Origin: Gibbula magus
Lineage: Eukaryota; Mollusca; Gastropoda; Trochida; Trochidae
Direction: 5' to 3'
Assembly (NCBI GenBank): GCA_936450465.1
Contig: OW388305.1
Location: 42,838,506 to 42,902,505 of the forward strand
Length of the DNA stretch: 64,000 bases
The notes under the pieces were generated by a model. It saw only the letters and a program-made list of their open reading frames with translations. It was not told the origin of the DNA and searched no databases. The position numbers and the translations under genes are program-made. Below are positions 35,826-48,993 of the stretch, piece after piece (positions within the stretch are counted from its first letter, which is position 1; each line of letters opens with the position of its first letter).

Positions 35826-36075
35826 GTAATCATATCTTGATAGTCAATCGGCTTCGGATCAAGGGGTCCTGGGTTCGAATTCCACCAGGGGCACGGCATT
35901 TGCAGTAGAGAACTGTTCTACACGCAGTAAGGTTTTGGTGCAAAGTACCACCACCCATGGTTCGCTAGTTCCAGCCGATGTTGGCAGGTTTCACCGCAAT
36001 GCAAAACCACATGGCGTCACGGGCTTTCTCCCTGTCATAATACAATGCTTCACTGAAACCTCGAAGCCTCTCGAT
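35826..36075 (+). mobile_element. tRNA-derived SINE-like element
   Basis: TCAAGGGGTCCTGGGTTCGA-ATTCCACCAGGGGCA looks like the 3' half of a tRNA, with an intact B box and T-arm and an acceptor-like end. The 5' half (TTGATAGTCAATCGGCTTCGG) is degenerate in the A box. About 180 bp of non-tRNA body follow, without an evident tail. A functional tRNA is unlikely because the D-arm and 5' acceptor strand are not kept. Confidence 0.65.
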
Positions 36076-36146
36076 TGCATATAATCAATTATATTATAAA
36101 AATGAGTAAGCTGTTTCTATAGTGCGTTTTTACGCCGAATGCATGG

Positions 36147-36607
36147 TTCAAGCCAGTCTTATTAAAATCGACCTTGTTTCGAGGAATAAACTTTACAAAA
36201 TAATGCATCTAGCGGTATACGAACAGGTTCTGTAGATTCCTCACAACAAGGTCTGAGTACATCCCGTATAGGCGCGTGTTCAGTAACAGTCTACCGCAGA
36301 CGAAGCCCAATCAAATAACTGACCAATCATACCAGTTTTTAAACGGTCGCCGTTTTGAAAGCATTCGGAACAGACAAAGTGATAACTGTTTGGAGTTATC
36401 TGCCCCTAGCTTCTCGCACCGAAAGCTTTTGTTGGAGGTCTTGTGATTTGTTTACCGAATTGCGTCACAACATGGGAGTCTACGGGCTGTTATCAAACGG
36501 TTTTGCGAGGAAACCTCCGAACGATATGAGTTCGTATAACGGTAGATGCATTATTTTGCAACGTTTATTCCTCGGAAAACGGTCGATTTTAATCAGACTG
36601 GCTTGAA
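36147..36607 (+). mobile_element. Family D foldback element, copy 2 (461 bp)
   Basis: The inverted ends start TTCAAGCCAGTCTTATTAAA and end GATTTTAATCAGACTGGCTT-GAA. Pairing continues inward, with gaps, past TATACGAAC / GTTCGTATA for about 85-110 bp per arm. The interior matches copy 1 (17891-18312) in reverse. Overlapping open frames at 36355-36606 (+) and 36480-36689 (-) lie within the foldback and are not supported as genes. The superfamily is not assigned, and no clear target-site duplication was found. Confidence 0.85.
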
Positions 36608-39600
36608 GCACTCCTTCATTTTTACCCTGGATTAACCCCAGCTCGGAATTACAACGCTTGGATGTCACCTCCAACACAAGGTTCACCACGTATACTATGT
36701 TATTGTGACTGAAGGTAACAACTATTTTACTACAATAAAACTCTCATTTTGTTAAACCAAACCATTTTTTTACGTTTCATCGAAACTTGAACATAGTGTA
36801 CATTCAAAAAGTCAAAGGTAACAGACCGAAAGTAAATACTTAACAAGTACTCTCACAATTAATTCCCATGAAGATTAAACTAAATTTATGATTGTCCCTT
36901 GACTAATGGTGCAAGTTTTCTGTGTGTGAACTCCCTGTGAGGTTCTGGAAAATAAAATGACGATATCGATCAATCAAACGTTTGCAGGGAACTCTCTTTA
37001 AGGGGTTAGAATGTGAGAATACTTGTTAACTCTCTTAAAGACCTGTTTTCATTTTGAGCTCCCAATCTCACGCTTTACATAATACAACAATTTCTAGGCA
37101 GCAGCTATCACTAAACATGGATCCATTTGTTACTCGGAATCCCAAGTGGTAACATGTCAGTCATAAATGATGGTGTCTTTCGCTACATTTCCATATCGCT
37201 AGCTGCACCTTGAGTTCCAATAGGAAGCCGCTCGTTAACTTGCAGACTGATCTTGCACGCCTGTCTGAAGGATATAGCGTTATGGGAAATTCACGTAGTT
37301 TTTTCATAATACGTTATTTTTGTTGATTTTTAACGAAAAGAAAAAACTTTGTTGTAACACTTCTTGGGTCAAACACTCGTTTACAGCGTAGTTACGTTTG
37401 GTGTGGGTTACTTTAGATATCATTTTCCAACCAAGGAAATAACTTTCTATATCATATTTCCTTTCAAGAGCAGGTTTGTGATTCATCAAATGAACTAACA
37501 ACATGGTACCGTTGACTTATGCCACATCTGACTAATAGATAATACTGTAGAAATATTTCGCGGGGGTTAATTTTCGCGCAATTCGCGAAAACAAAAAGCC
37601 CCTGGAAATTGACAGTACTTCCGGGTTCGTATCTGCCAAGCGTATCGAACTGGCGATCGTAGTTTTGTACCGAATCGATTATTTGATTAGTTAATCCTTA
37701 TTAGCAATTCTTGATTGATATCGTTTTCAACAGCTTTCCGAAACCATACGTCTTTTGGGATTCAGTTAAATTAAAAATTATCATTTTATAAATTTTAATG
37801 ATATTTCTTCTGTTTACGTTTTGGAAAATATTTAATATTTTATATTTCCCTGATGTTGAAGACCATGTAAGTACTTTCAGGATAAGAAAAATGTGAATAC
37901 CACAGAAGACAATCTGATCAAAATAAGGTGTAATGATAGTGTGATACAGCATGCAGTTTTACAAGATACACAAGGGTACATACTTGAGATTATACCCAAA
38001 AAATCAGAAAACAGATTGAGATAAGTCAATATGTTTTTGATGTATTGACAAGTTTACAAGTGTTCAGTGAACAGTCACGTCAGGAAGAAAATCGTTAGTG
38101 TCCCAGTACAATGTCTTCAGCTTAATATAATGGAGACAGAGACTTATAACTGGCCCTCACGATCTATATTTGTGATACAAGGTTGGGTAGTACGGTTTCA
38201 CTCAAAGGAGAAATCAAAACAATGTACGACGGGAAGTCTTAGGAATATCAGCATATTCTTAATCTGTCGAGAACAACGTATATAGCATAAGTACGAATAA
38301 GCAACCAGAAATCATGATTGATTAAGAACTTAAATATTGATGTCACGACACCTACAGTTGATAATCTCTTTCGGCTATGGTCCCCTTCAAAATCAGGTAT
38401 CAAGTACCAGTGACTTTGGAGGAGTAACATTTAGAATAAAATAAGGGAAATATTTCAATTAATGTTAATACCATTACATATATAGATATGATTGAAATAA
38501 TTGAATATTAATAATAATTTTCTGTGCAATGCAGTAGGAGTGTTTTAACTTCCGTATCATTCTTCCTTCCTTCCTTCCTTCAGATGACGCTACTGATACT
38601 TTTGCTGTAAATATATACTCTTGAGAAAGTCATAGACTGAGAAAAGAAATAAAATACAAGAGACCAAAAGTTTCTTTTGAAAAGTTTCCATTCATGGTTT
38701 GTTCCCCATCTATATGGTACGGCTTTTTCCGTGCGTGTCTTTTTATCATAGGAAATCAAATTATCTCTTCTTAAATTAAAAGTGAAAAAACTCTCCTACA
38801 ATAGGGCAACAAGCTTATGTGCGTGTTTGCAGTTTTGCAGTTTAATATAAATTATTCTGTGAATTATAAGATATTTTTTCAAGTTGTTAATGATAATTCA
38901 TGTAATCACGCAAACTTACCTGGTACGAATCGCTGTTTACCATCACTCTTAGGGCATAATGGTAGACTAACTTTAACATTAACAAGACTTTGATATATTT
39001 AAAAGAAAAGTTGTGTCCATCTTCTTCTGGTTACGTTGTTTCAATACCTATTATTAAATCTGAACTGGTGTAGATCAAACTACAAGAGCGTTATCTAAAT
39101 GTGACGATAAACTTAGTTTTAAAACATTAGCCACACAGGACAAGAAAGTAAACTATTAGCCTTAACTTTGAATGTAAGTTAATAAGATATATCTCGTATT
39201 CCAAGGACCTACTTATCTATATAAAAAGTAATTCTTCAGTAATTGAAAACCTCAAATTGAAGAGGTCCTAACTTCAGAGATCATATTGATACAGCGTCGA
39301 TTTTATCACGGTTTTGCCTATATGACAGACAGCTAGAATAATAAAAATATTTAGTTAAACAACATCTGAATTACTGACCATCATTGACGAGGACACGTGA
39401 TCCCGAAGATGGTAAACATGGATTGCTCCGCCGGTAGCACCCACAACTAACGAATCTTCTTAAACAATAACTGCCCATAAACTCAAATGAGAACTCAAAT
39501 GAGAAATACTAAATTTCATAAAATTAGAAAAGACTTTGATTTATATTAATTGATGTTTTGGCATATATATGGTCAACATTCACAACATTTTAAAAACATT

Positions 39601-40026
39601 TTATAAAATATTATAGCTATTTTCACCTGTTACAGATAAAGGTAATTGCATTTTTACTCCATTTCCTAAACTCAGCACATGCAGAGTTTTTTTTACACCG
39701 CCTCCTGTAAGATGCATAATCGAGATAGAAATATCGGTTTTACACTCATTTTATCTCTGCACGAGTTTCTAGCAGAGCTAGCAGTGCTGACTCGATTAAT
39801 TTTATTGAAGTGAGAGCGAGTGAAATCATAATAACGTTGTTATCACTTAGCATATATTGGACATTTAGGTTTATTGTTATACTTTTATTGCATCTTTTAA
39901 CCTGGGAGTTTTGTAAGTGATATTTTATTACAGGTATTAATCTAGGAGTACTGTTTCTGATATGAACTGATTTGTGTAAGTTAACGTAACGACTTGCGTG
40001 AAACTACTGTTATTCTGGATATTACT
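36608..40026. other. No gene recognised; short palindrome and (TTCC)n
   Basis: This is mostly AT-rich unique-looking sequence. A hairpin TTTTCGCG-CAATT-CGCGAAAA lies at 37571-37591 in the context ATATTTCGCGGGGGTTAA, a pattern typical of a decayed MITE. A short (CTTC)n run lies at 38562-38580. Small open frames on both strands have no recognisable protein features. Confidence 0.5.
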
Positions 40027-40130
40027 GCATGCTCAGTGAAAGTTGTGTGACTGCATGCGCAGTGGAATTCCTATGATTGCATGCTCAGTGGAATTCCTGT
40101 GAGTGCATGCTCAGTGGAATTCTTGTGATA
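40027..40130. repeat. 26-bp minisatellite, four units
   Basis: Units beginning GCATGCTCAGTGGAATTCCT start at 40027, 40053, 40079 and 40105, with exact 26-bp spacing. The first unit differs most. GCATGC and GAATTC are palindromes within the unit. Confidence 0.92.
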
Positions 40131-41678
40131 CCATTTTAAAAACTTGCACAATCAATCTTTGTGTTCTGTTTTAATTGACACGTTTAAGATCTGATATATT
40201 GTATTTTTGAATAATATCGAAAATTATATGATTTACAATAAAATATTATGATAGCACTATAGATAGATTTCACTTGGAAGAATGTTCATGTAGATTAATA
40301 GCATGTACATAGAGATGGTAATAACAAATACATTCTGAAATAGACATGTCTAGAACATAATATCGATGTTATTTAGTAAAACCCATATATGATAAATATA
40401 TTATCTTTCTTTGAATATTCCCAAAAGTAATTTTTTTGTAAAATATTGGTTCTTTTCCCTTTGGGAAATCTAAATTTTATGTCTGTAGATATATATCTAA
40501 TGGTTAGATAATTAGATAAATGCTGAATGATAGATATTATGCAAGTAAAGAGTTGAAGCGGATGTAACACGTGCCAGAAAGATTTAGGAAATAAACATAG
40601 TGTGAACATCATAACGGAATTATATTATATAAATTTAATTTAAAGTCGAACGCGTAACATTTCTACATGTAAAATGGATCTATTTCGTGCTATGTCAATC
40701 ATAACTGACTTTCTTGTTTTAAAATCTGGCATGAAAGCACTTTTATGTTCCCTCTGACAATCGTTGCTTGGCAACGAGTGTGTTCTTGCGGTAAACAGAG
40801 CACCGTATAACCAAATTATGCCGCTTATTTTTCACAGTGGCCAATCAGAAACGAGTATTACGAAAAGTTGTTGACGAAATGAATTTGATAAATGAAATTT
40901 CAGTTTTCATTGAGTTTTAAACATTCACATCACAAGCAACTCTTGTATGATTCGAGGAATTAAAATAATTTATCTCCTGAATGATTGATAAAATAAACAA
41001 ATACAAACGTGTAGTCAATTCAATTAAAATATATATATGAAGTATAACGAAAATGAACCCAACCTCGCCAGAAAATAGATATTAAACTCGAACAGAAGAT
41101 GATGAAGAAAAACATGAAAATAAAATCCTTCTGATACAACTTCTGGAACAACGATTAGTACATGTAAACTTCAACTATTTACCTTAAATAATTTTATTCA
41201 TCGAAAATGAAAACCCATCAATATGATAATGATTATTGTATCAATTATTTCAAACAGACACGTTTTCTAGCATTATAACCTCTTTGTTCCTCAAATACGC
41301 CAAGGTGAATCCTCATTTACTGAAACCGAATAGTCTTAGATTAGATGATCAATTTTGAATTGTTCCTGCTTTCATAGTATTGGATGATGTCTGTGAAATT
41401 CACACCACAGCATGTTCTCGATGCATCAGGTTGTAACATGAACAGAATGTGTTCTGCATATGGGGTCTCCAGAACTCTAACAACCATGTCAGCACACTCA
41501 GCCAACATGAACTCAGATTGGTAAACAGGTACAAAGCCAAATGCAGCTAAACAAACATTGTTCTATCAATGAACGTGCATTCACAGTACTTCAATCAGCA
41601 AGAGACGTTCACGAGAGTGTTCATTGCATTGATTGTTCGTTATCTGAGTGTGTATACATATCATAAGTTTATGGACAT
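40131..41678. other. No feature seen
   Basis: Very AT-rich sequence with no recognised repeat or gene. The open frame at 40373-40612 (-) is low complexity and unsupported. Confidence 0.55.
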
Positions 41679-42385
41679 AAGATAAGATAAGATAATTCTT
41701 TAATGTCCATTGGAAATTTGTTGTACACTGTTTTCAGGCAAAACAACAATACATAAAATGTATATATCACATAGAGATAAATATATATACAATACATACA
41801 TGTATAAACCAAGATACATAATTACAATTAGATCACAGTTAAATCAAGTCACAAATTCCACGATCTGTTGGAGTGTAAATTATATACTGCACAAATACCT
41901 GCAATGATGTACGATTAAACAGTTTTATCACTTTGAACATAAATTGTGAGTTACTTCTACGTTTCAACGCAGATCTGAAAGTTCAAGAAAATCAGAACCT
42001 ACTTAAAATCGTTCAAACCTACATTTGTCAATCTAAAAGGTTTTCTTAATTATGTTATGTTCCACTGTTTCACCTTTTAACCTTTGCCTTCTGTCCATCT
42101 TGTATAAATAAGGTAAATAATAAATATACGTAAATACTTAGGAGAGAGTGGTCTCAGATGTATAACTTGTACCCAATCCTTTTCTTATGAATAAATTATG
42201 TTTGAAACGAAAACTAGTTTTAAAATATTCAAAAAGGTACTCTCTTCTAATGCTTATAAATAATTGGGCCATGTCTTTGCCATCATCGCCAGTCATTACT
42301 GTTTCCATCTTTAAGGTACATTTACAGTCCTTCAATCAACAAGAGACGCCCCTCACACTTTCAATTCATTCAGTTCTTATGTTCT
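41572..42385. repeat. Direct repeat pair flanking a possible LINE insertion
   Basis: GTGCATTCACAGTACTTCAA-TCAGCAAGAGACG at 41572 recurs as GTACATTTACAGTCCTTCAA-TCAACAAGAGACG at 42312, about 84% identical over at least 38 bp. The ~700 bp between include the putative LINE 3' end. Confidence 0.55.
41679..41930 (-). mobile_element. Possible LINE 3' end, reverse orientation
   Basis: AGATAAGATAAGATAATTCT followed by TTAATGTCCATTGGAAATTTG looks like a reversed microsatellite-tailed 3' end of a non-LTR retrotransposon; read on the minus strand it ends in (TTATC)n. No protein remnant was found next to it, so the extent is a guess. It lies between two direct repeats (41572-41610 and 42312-42350). Confidence 0.35.
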
Positions 42386-42499
42386 TAGCTCTTGATGTAC
42401 ATAAAATTCCCTTTCAGATAATGATGAATTATCTTATCAGATCATATAGGTGTACATTCATTAAACGTTTGTACTACCATAGCAGTATATATAAATAGA

Positions 42500-45400
42500 T
42501 GTCTTGAACCTTTTACGAATCAAAAAGAAACATCCATTGAAATTGACCAAAGACAAAATCGCGTGATAAGGAAATGGATTTTAAAAAGTTCATAAATCAT
42601 ATTTCTGTATTAGGTTATGAGATGGCTGTCATTCATGATCACAAGATGGGTTATTTTAAAATTTTAAGTTAAGCATCCATACGTGATTCAAATCCTTTAG
42701 AATAAACTTTATCATCATTGTATCATTTACCCCCCGCAAAGCTAAATACAAGCATGTACATAGATGTACAATGCCTAGACTAAATTTCGATTTGTAAAAA
42801 AACATGTTCATTGTTTTTGTCTCTAAGGTAATCACAAGGATGCAAGCGATACGTGTTATCTATCTATTTCAAAACACATTATCAGAATATTTCGAAAACA
42901 GCGGCCGCCTGTACTCTCTTGCCATAGCACTAGTTTCCCAGGAGAGCAACAGCGTGGAAAACTCCATGTTTTTTTATCACCCTCTAAATTCTATCAAAGA
43001 TAGATTGACAAAAAACGTTCAAACTTTAGAAGTTATCCAAATGATTTTACTTCTATTTCTGTAATATTTTTTAAATTAATTTTTGTATCTGCCGGTGGGC
43101 ACTCCAAGTCAAATATTCGTTCAACTTCATTTTAGCAAAGAGGTTACTGGACGAGAAGATATTAGCTTGTAAGTTTTACAAATAGTTTTATTCAATTTGT
43201 TTATTTCAGAAGTGTAGGCCATCGGCCCATAACTACATATGTTGGATTGTACATGACAAACTGGTGTGTATACAATAAAAGGTTTTAAAATAGTTTTAAA
43301 TGATAGGATCTGATGCTCGAGCTCATCTGTATCCTATAGATATATCATTAACAGGGTACGCGCTGATGGACAGTATACCGTCAACACCTATTTGAAGCTA
43401 TACTCAAACCGGGTTATAAAAGTTGTAATATTGTCTCGATTTTATGAACATTTGATTCCGATATATAATGTGCATAGACATAATAATATGTCATGCATTA
43501 CCAAAAAGCATGACAGTGCATTTAAACTTTTATAGTGTCTGTAACCCAAACGCATTTATGAATAATAAGCGTTTTCCCCAATATGAATGCTATGGGAAGA
43601 AGATATATTTCCATATAGAGTTATAAAAAAAGTGTGTGCTCATTCTTCATCATATGCATTGTAGGGAATAACACATTTGGGGTAACATAAATGCATAAAA
43701 GGCTTTAACTTATACTTATAAGAAATTAACCACTTTTCGGTCACATCACTAAACGCACACATTTGTATGTTCAGTGTCCAAGTTGTCGTTTGCAGTAATT
43801 ATCTTTAAGAGTTGTGTACATGACGTTTTTGGCCGCTACCGGTTATTTACTGTTGTTAACCTTCCCGACTGAAGTTTTTAAAATACAAAAAGTGTTGCAC
43901 ATCCAAGTTTTTACACCAGTATAAGTTGTCTGAGAAGAAAGTAGACAATGTATCACGAAAATCAACTGTGTGATATGACAGAAGTTTTATCTACCAGTTT
44001 AAGAAAGCAAAAGTCATTCCGACTTTGTGATATTTATTAAATTAAATTATTTATTTATTTATTTAATAAAATTGTGTTCTATTGGTGTCCAGGAACAAGT
44101 GTTGTTGAACTGGAAATTGAAAGTCAATAGTGGTTGTTGCAATGTGAGTAATGTCCATTCAAGTGAACTGATGAATCTTTAGTAACTTACACTTAAACTT
44201 TTAAAAAATCTCTCGTTAAAGCAGTATGAACCTTCAAAATCAGATCGTTTTGGAAAAGACAAATCTGAACAAAGTTGCTGACTGATGATATTCGGTCTGT
44301 ATAACTGTTCTGACACCTCTAAATCACAGATTTGTGTTTGATTAACGACTCGAACTCATAAAGATCTCAGAATCATTTCAAAATCGTATGATTCTAACTT
44401 TTTATCACTAATTGTCAAAAATTGTTAAAAAAGGGAATGCATTTTAAGAACCAGTTACTTCCATATTTTGCTTGATAAAAGATGTTTTGATCTGTGAAAG
44501 TCACCTAGGTAACAACATTTTTGTTTTCGTTCCCTGAAATCTAATGTTTATCGCGTAGTTTCGGCACAGGAACAATACCTAGTTGGGTACAAAAAACGTA
44601 CCATTGCAAATTTAGTCGTAATTTCTTTAAATGTCAACATGAATATTTTATCTTTGAAGATATTAGTCATTAACTATCCTATCCTTATGTCTTATAGTGA
44701 TTAAGTCAATACATTTATCCTAACATTGCCACACCTTCACATATTAGGTATGAATGTATTGAGTGCAACACTTTTTGGCTATGTGTGTATACAATGTGTA
44801 TATACGTGTGCTCTAGAATAAGCCATTCAACGCTCTCGACTCAACATTTTCCACATCTTTTTACGTTTATCCACTAAAAATAGAATCAGAGAAAGAGGAG
44901 CCACTATCTATCCGAAAAATATCACCAAGTCTATCCCGACTTTCATGAAATGTATGATTATGTCATGTTATTATATATACCCTTTAAATGATGACATCTT
45001 TACATGTATATATTATACTTCATAGTTTTAAACATTCTGTGCAAAATATGGTTATTCATTAAGGAGATACGTAATGGTGTATTATCCCAAAGGTATTATT
45101 ACCAATATTGTAATGTATATAATCTGTCAGGCAAACGAAATTACACACTTCTGTTGATTTTATCACATGTACGATTTTCAATTGCAAATATCTCAAGTTG
45201 TTTTATGTCATAATCTAAAACCGAAAAGTACAGGTGTTTAGTCAGCAGTCGAAGAATAATTCTACATTATTTAAATCTTTTTAAATGATATTTTAAATTT
45301 TAAATTTCTTCAAAAAATATGTTGATGACACTCAACTGTTAATCGACATATAAGACCTATTCTATGTGAAAATCAATAAATGTGCCTGATTCTGCACACA

Positions 45401-46309
45401 TTTACAACATTTTAAACATGGTAGGGGTCATGTTGATGTAAATTTCATTTCATACCCCTGCCTTTCATTAAACAAAGATATTTTGACCAAAATTTAACCA
45501 CAGTTACCATTTATTCATTCAACTACTGCAGATACGTATGCTTGTATTGTGCCATAGTCAAATGCATCTGATTTCTTTTAAATATTGAATTAAGCGAAAC
45601 CAACTGAGGTGTGTACTTTCTTTTGCTTGGCAGTTTAGCTTATAGTTCCGTTTGCGTTCCATCCAACAATACTTATGTGTCTAATTAATTATTGAGTTAG
45701 CATTGTGTTGTCGCTCACAAACACTTCAGTCTCAGTCAACGCAATTAGTTACCAAAACAGAAGCCTGGAAAGGTGCATTCTCTGACGTCCGCACACCAGT
45801 CAGTCCTTTGTGGCCTTATGTTAGATCTGCCCCTAGATCTTGGCATGGTGAACAGCTAGAATCTGAATTATGAAGTTGAATATTTCTCGGGAAGTCATAT
45901 TTGCTCTTAAAATGTTGTATTACACCTAAAATGCGAACATTGGATATATCATGAGAATCCTAAGCTTGGTGAAGAAATACATTGTCTTACACTTCAAATC
46001 TTAAGATCTCAAGGAGAACAGATTTATGATAACTAAAAAATGTTGAAACTGAAATGTCAGTTGCATCGTGCAGTACAGACCTCCAGAGGCTTGACAAAGT
46101 CATCCTGTGCAATGTAATGGAACGTTGTTATTGCTATCCCACTATTGATGCTATACACACACCTAGTGCTGGCATGAACTGTAACTCAGTGACTATTGAT
46201 TGTTCCCTGTGGAGGTGATTCACCTGTTCACCTCAAGGCTAAATCAGAGCAGAAATCGATCGGGCAGGAAGATTAAAGAACGACGGCTGTTGTATGAATA
46301 TAGAGTAGT
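42500..46309. other. No gene recognised; possible LINE 3' end near 43190
   Basis: AT-rich sequence. At 43198-43260 GTTTATTTCAGAAG followed by GGCCATCGGCCCATAACTAC resembles a reversed retrotransposon 3' UTR, with a GGGCCGATGGCC hairpin and an AATAAA-like end on the minus strand. A short (TTTA)n run lies at 44044-44064. The 86-codon open frame at 42804-43064 has no recognisable family. Confidence 0.4.
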
Positions 46310-48198
46310 GACGGCAATTGTAACTTTGCAGGAATTGTTGTGTAGAAAATGATGTAACTTTATGAGCTATAGTAACTATTGTAACACTTCACGACCTGTT
46401 GTAACTCTGAAGGAAGTTGTGTAACTCTCAAGGAACTATTGTAACTCTGCAGGCACTATTGTAACTCTGCAGGAACTATTGTTACTCTGCAGGAACTATT
46501 GTAACCCTGAAGGAATTATTTGTAACTCTGCAGGAACTATTGTAAGCCTTCAGAAACTATTCTAACACTGCAGGAACTATTGTAAACCTGCAGAAACTAT
46601 TGTAACACTGCAAGAACTATTGTAAACCTGCAGAAACTATTGTAACACTGCAGGAACTATTGTAACACTGCAGGAACTATTGTAACTCTGCAGGAACTAT
46701 TGTAACCCTGCAGGAACTCTGCAGGAACTATTGTAAACCTGAAGGAATTATTTGTAACTCTGCAGGAACTATTGTAACCCTTCAGAAACTATTCTAACAC
46801 TGCAGGAACTATTGTAAACCTGCAGAAACTATTGTAACACTGCAAGAACTATTGTAAACCTGCAGAAACTATTGTAACACTGCAGAAAGTAACCCAAAAG
46901 GAACTATTGTAACAGTGCCACACTGCAAGTTCTATTGTAATCCTGCAGGAACTATTGTAACTGTGCAGGAACTATTGTAACACTGCAGGAACTATTGTAA
47001 ACCTGAAGGAATTATTTGTAACTCTCAAGGAACTATTGTAAACCTGAAGGAATTATTTGTCACTCACAAGGAACTATTGTAACCCTTCAGAAACTATTGT
47101 AACCCTTCAGAAACTATTCTAACACTGCAGGAACTATTGTAACTCTGCAGGCACAATTGTAACTCTGCAGGAACTATTGTAAACCTGAAGGAATTATTTG
47201 TAACTCTGCAGGAACTATTGTAACCATTCAGAAACTATTCTAACACTGCAGGAACTATTATAACCCTGCAGAAACTATTGTAACACTGCAAGAACTATTG
47301 TAAACCTGCAGGAACTATTGTTACTCTGCAGGAACTATTGTAACCCTGCAGAAAGTACTGTAACCCTATAGGAACTATTGTAACAGTGCAACACTGCAGG
47401 TTCTATTGTAATCCTGCAGGAACTATTGTAACTGTGCAGGAACTATTGTAACACTACAGGAACTATTGTAACTCTGCAGGAACTCTGCAGGAACTATTGT
47501 AAACCTGAAGGAATTATTTGTAACTCTCAAGGAACTATTGTAACCCTTCAGAAACTATTCTAACACTGCAGGAACTATTGTAACTCTGCAGGAACTATTG
47601 TAACTCTGCAGGAACTCTGCAGGAACTATTGTAACTCTGCAGGAACTCTGCAGGAACTCTGCAGGAACTATTGTAAACCTGAAGGAATTATTTGTAACTC
47701 TGCAGGAACTATTGTAACCCTTCAGAAACTATTCTAACACTGCAGGAACTATTGTAAACCTGCAGAAACTATTGTAACACTGCAATAACTATTGTAAACC
47801 TGCAGGAACTATTGTAACACTGCAGGAACTATTGTAACACTGCAGGTTCTATTGTAATCCTGCAGGAACTATTGTAACTGTGCAGGAATTATTGTAACAC
47901 TGCAGGAACTATTGTAACACTGCAGGTTCTATTGTAATCCTGCAGGAACTATTGTAACTGTGCAGGAACTATTGTAACACTGCAGGAACTATTGTAACTC
48001 TGCAGGAACTATTGTAACACTACAGGAACTACTGTAACTCTGCAGGAACTATTGTAACTTTGGAGGAACTATTGTTACTCTGCAGGAACTATTGTAACTC
48101 TGCAGGAACTATTGTAACACTGCAGGTTATATTGTAACCCTGCAGGAACTATTGTTACTCTGCAGGAACTAGTGTAACACTGCAGGAACTATTGTAAC
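46310..48198. repeat. 20-bp minisatellite, about 1.9 kb
   Basis: The basic unit is GGAACTATTGTAACACTGCA (20 bp), with variants GTAACTCTGCAGG, GTAAACCTGCAGA, GTAACCCTTCAGA and a 21-bp form with GAAGGAATTATTTG. About 94 units are present. The GAAGGAATTATTTG form recurs near 46507, 46739, 47002, 47044, 47185, 47505 and 47679, so larger blocks have been duplicated inside the array. Truncated units (GGAACTCTGCA) mark local deletions. Stop codons recur in all frames, so the array is non-coding. Most units contain CTGCAG. The left edge, from 46310 to about 46420, is degenerate. Confidence 0.97.
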
Positions 48199-48993
48199 TG
48201 TTATTGAATCGATTTTTCGAAAGTATAATATCACTCCTATTCTGTTTTTTAATTTTTATTAAAAGCGTAAACTTAGGATACTTTAATACTTTTTGAAGAA
48301 ACACTGCCAGGAGTAGTTGTAAATTTAATCAATTTCTGTAAATGAAACCCTATAGTAGCATAACGTTCGATACAAAAGTAAGATAAATTTTTATAATACA
48401 ACATTTTACATATAAATTAAACGCCACTCAATTCCGTCTGTCTGAGGTTACTGTGTTGACTGATTGATTCAACGATGGAATTTGTTGTTTACGAAGCTCA
48501 CACATTTACACAATCCATCTTGACCTTTCAATGGAATTCAACAAGATTAAGGTTAGGGTGTAATTGGCAACGGTCTGGGAGAAGTGCAATGTTCTCACAG
48601 ATGTTCTCATTGATAATATCGATTCGAAACCTGATACCTTTAATCAAACTTAACCACATACTAAAACATTCAAGGGGGAAGTTGTATTTATATTTACCAC
48701 GAACAAATATTTTAAAACGAAGCTATGTTCTAATTAATCACTCAAGTTTAATCATTATGACCTATCAAAATAAGAAGAATTTAAACGATGTTTCGACTTG
48801 GATTGAAATCAAGATGTTCAAGCATTTGGCAAATTCAGTTTGGGTCCTCAATGGATTTCCAGGAGACTAAGTTAACTGTGCAAATTACCATGGTCTCAGA
48901 GAAGTGCCACTCCAGTCTCCTCTTGAACCTGCCAGATACAATGTTCTCCCGTCGGGGGCAGAGTATATACTGATCTGACACCAGTGAGGGGCG
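48199..48993. other. No gene recognised; weak direct repeat
   Basis: A 131-codon open frame starts at 48475 and ends at 48870, directly after the minisatellite flank. It shows no domain or signal I recognise. Sequence around 48528-48605 recurs weakly at 48850-48950 (GGTCTxxGAGAAGTGC), so repeat origin is more likely than a gene. Confidence 0.45.

Noticed and set aside
35826..35898. Possible tRNA gene (good B box and T-arm)
   Set aside because: The 5' half does not form an acceptor stem or D-arm and a SINE-like body follows, so a tRNA-derived repeat is more likely.
46310..48198. CRISPR-like regular repeats
   Set aside because: Units are contiguous 20-bp tandem repeats without unique spacers, in eukaryotic DNA.
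48475..48870. 131-codon open frame, the longest outside low-complexity repeats
   Set aside because: No recognised domain, signal peptide or splice context; it sits beside a minisatellite and overlaps a weak direct repeat. Length is within chance for 64 kb.
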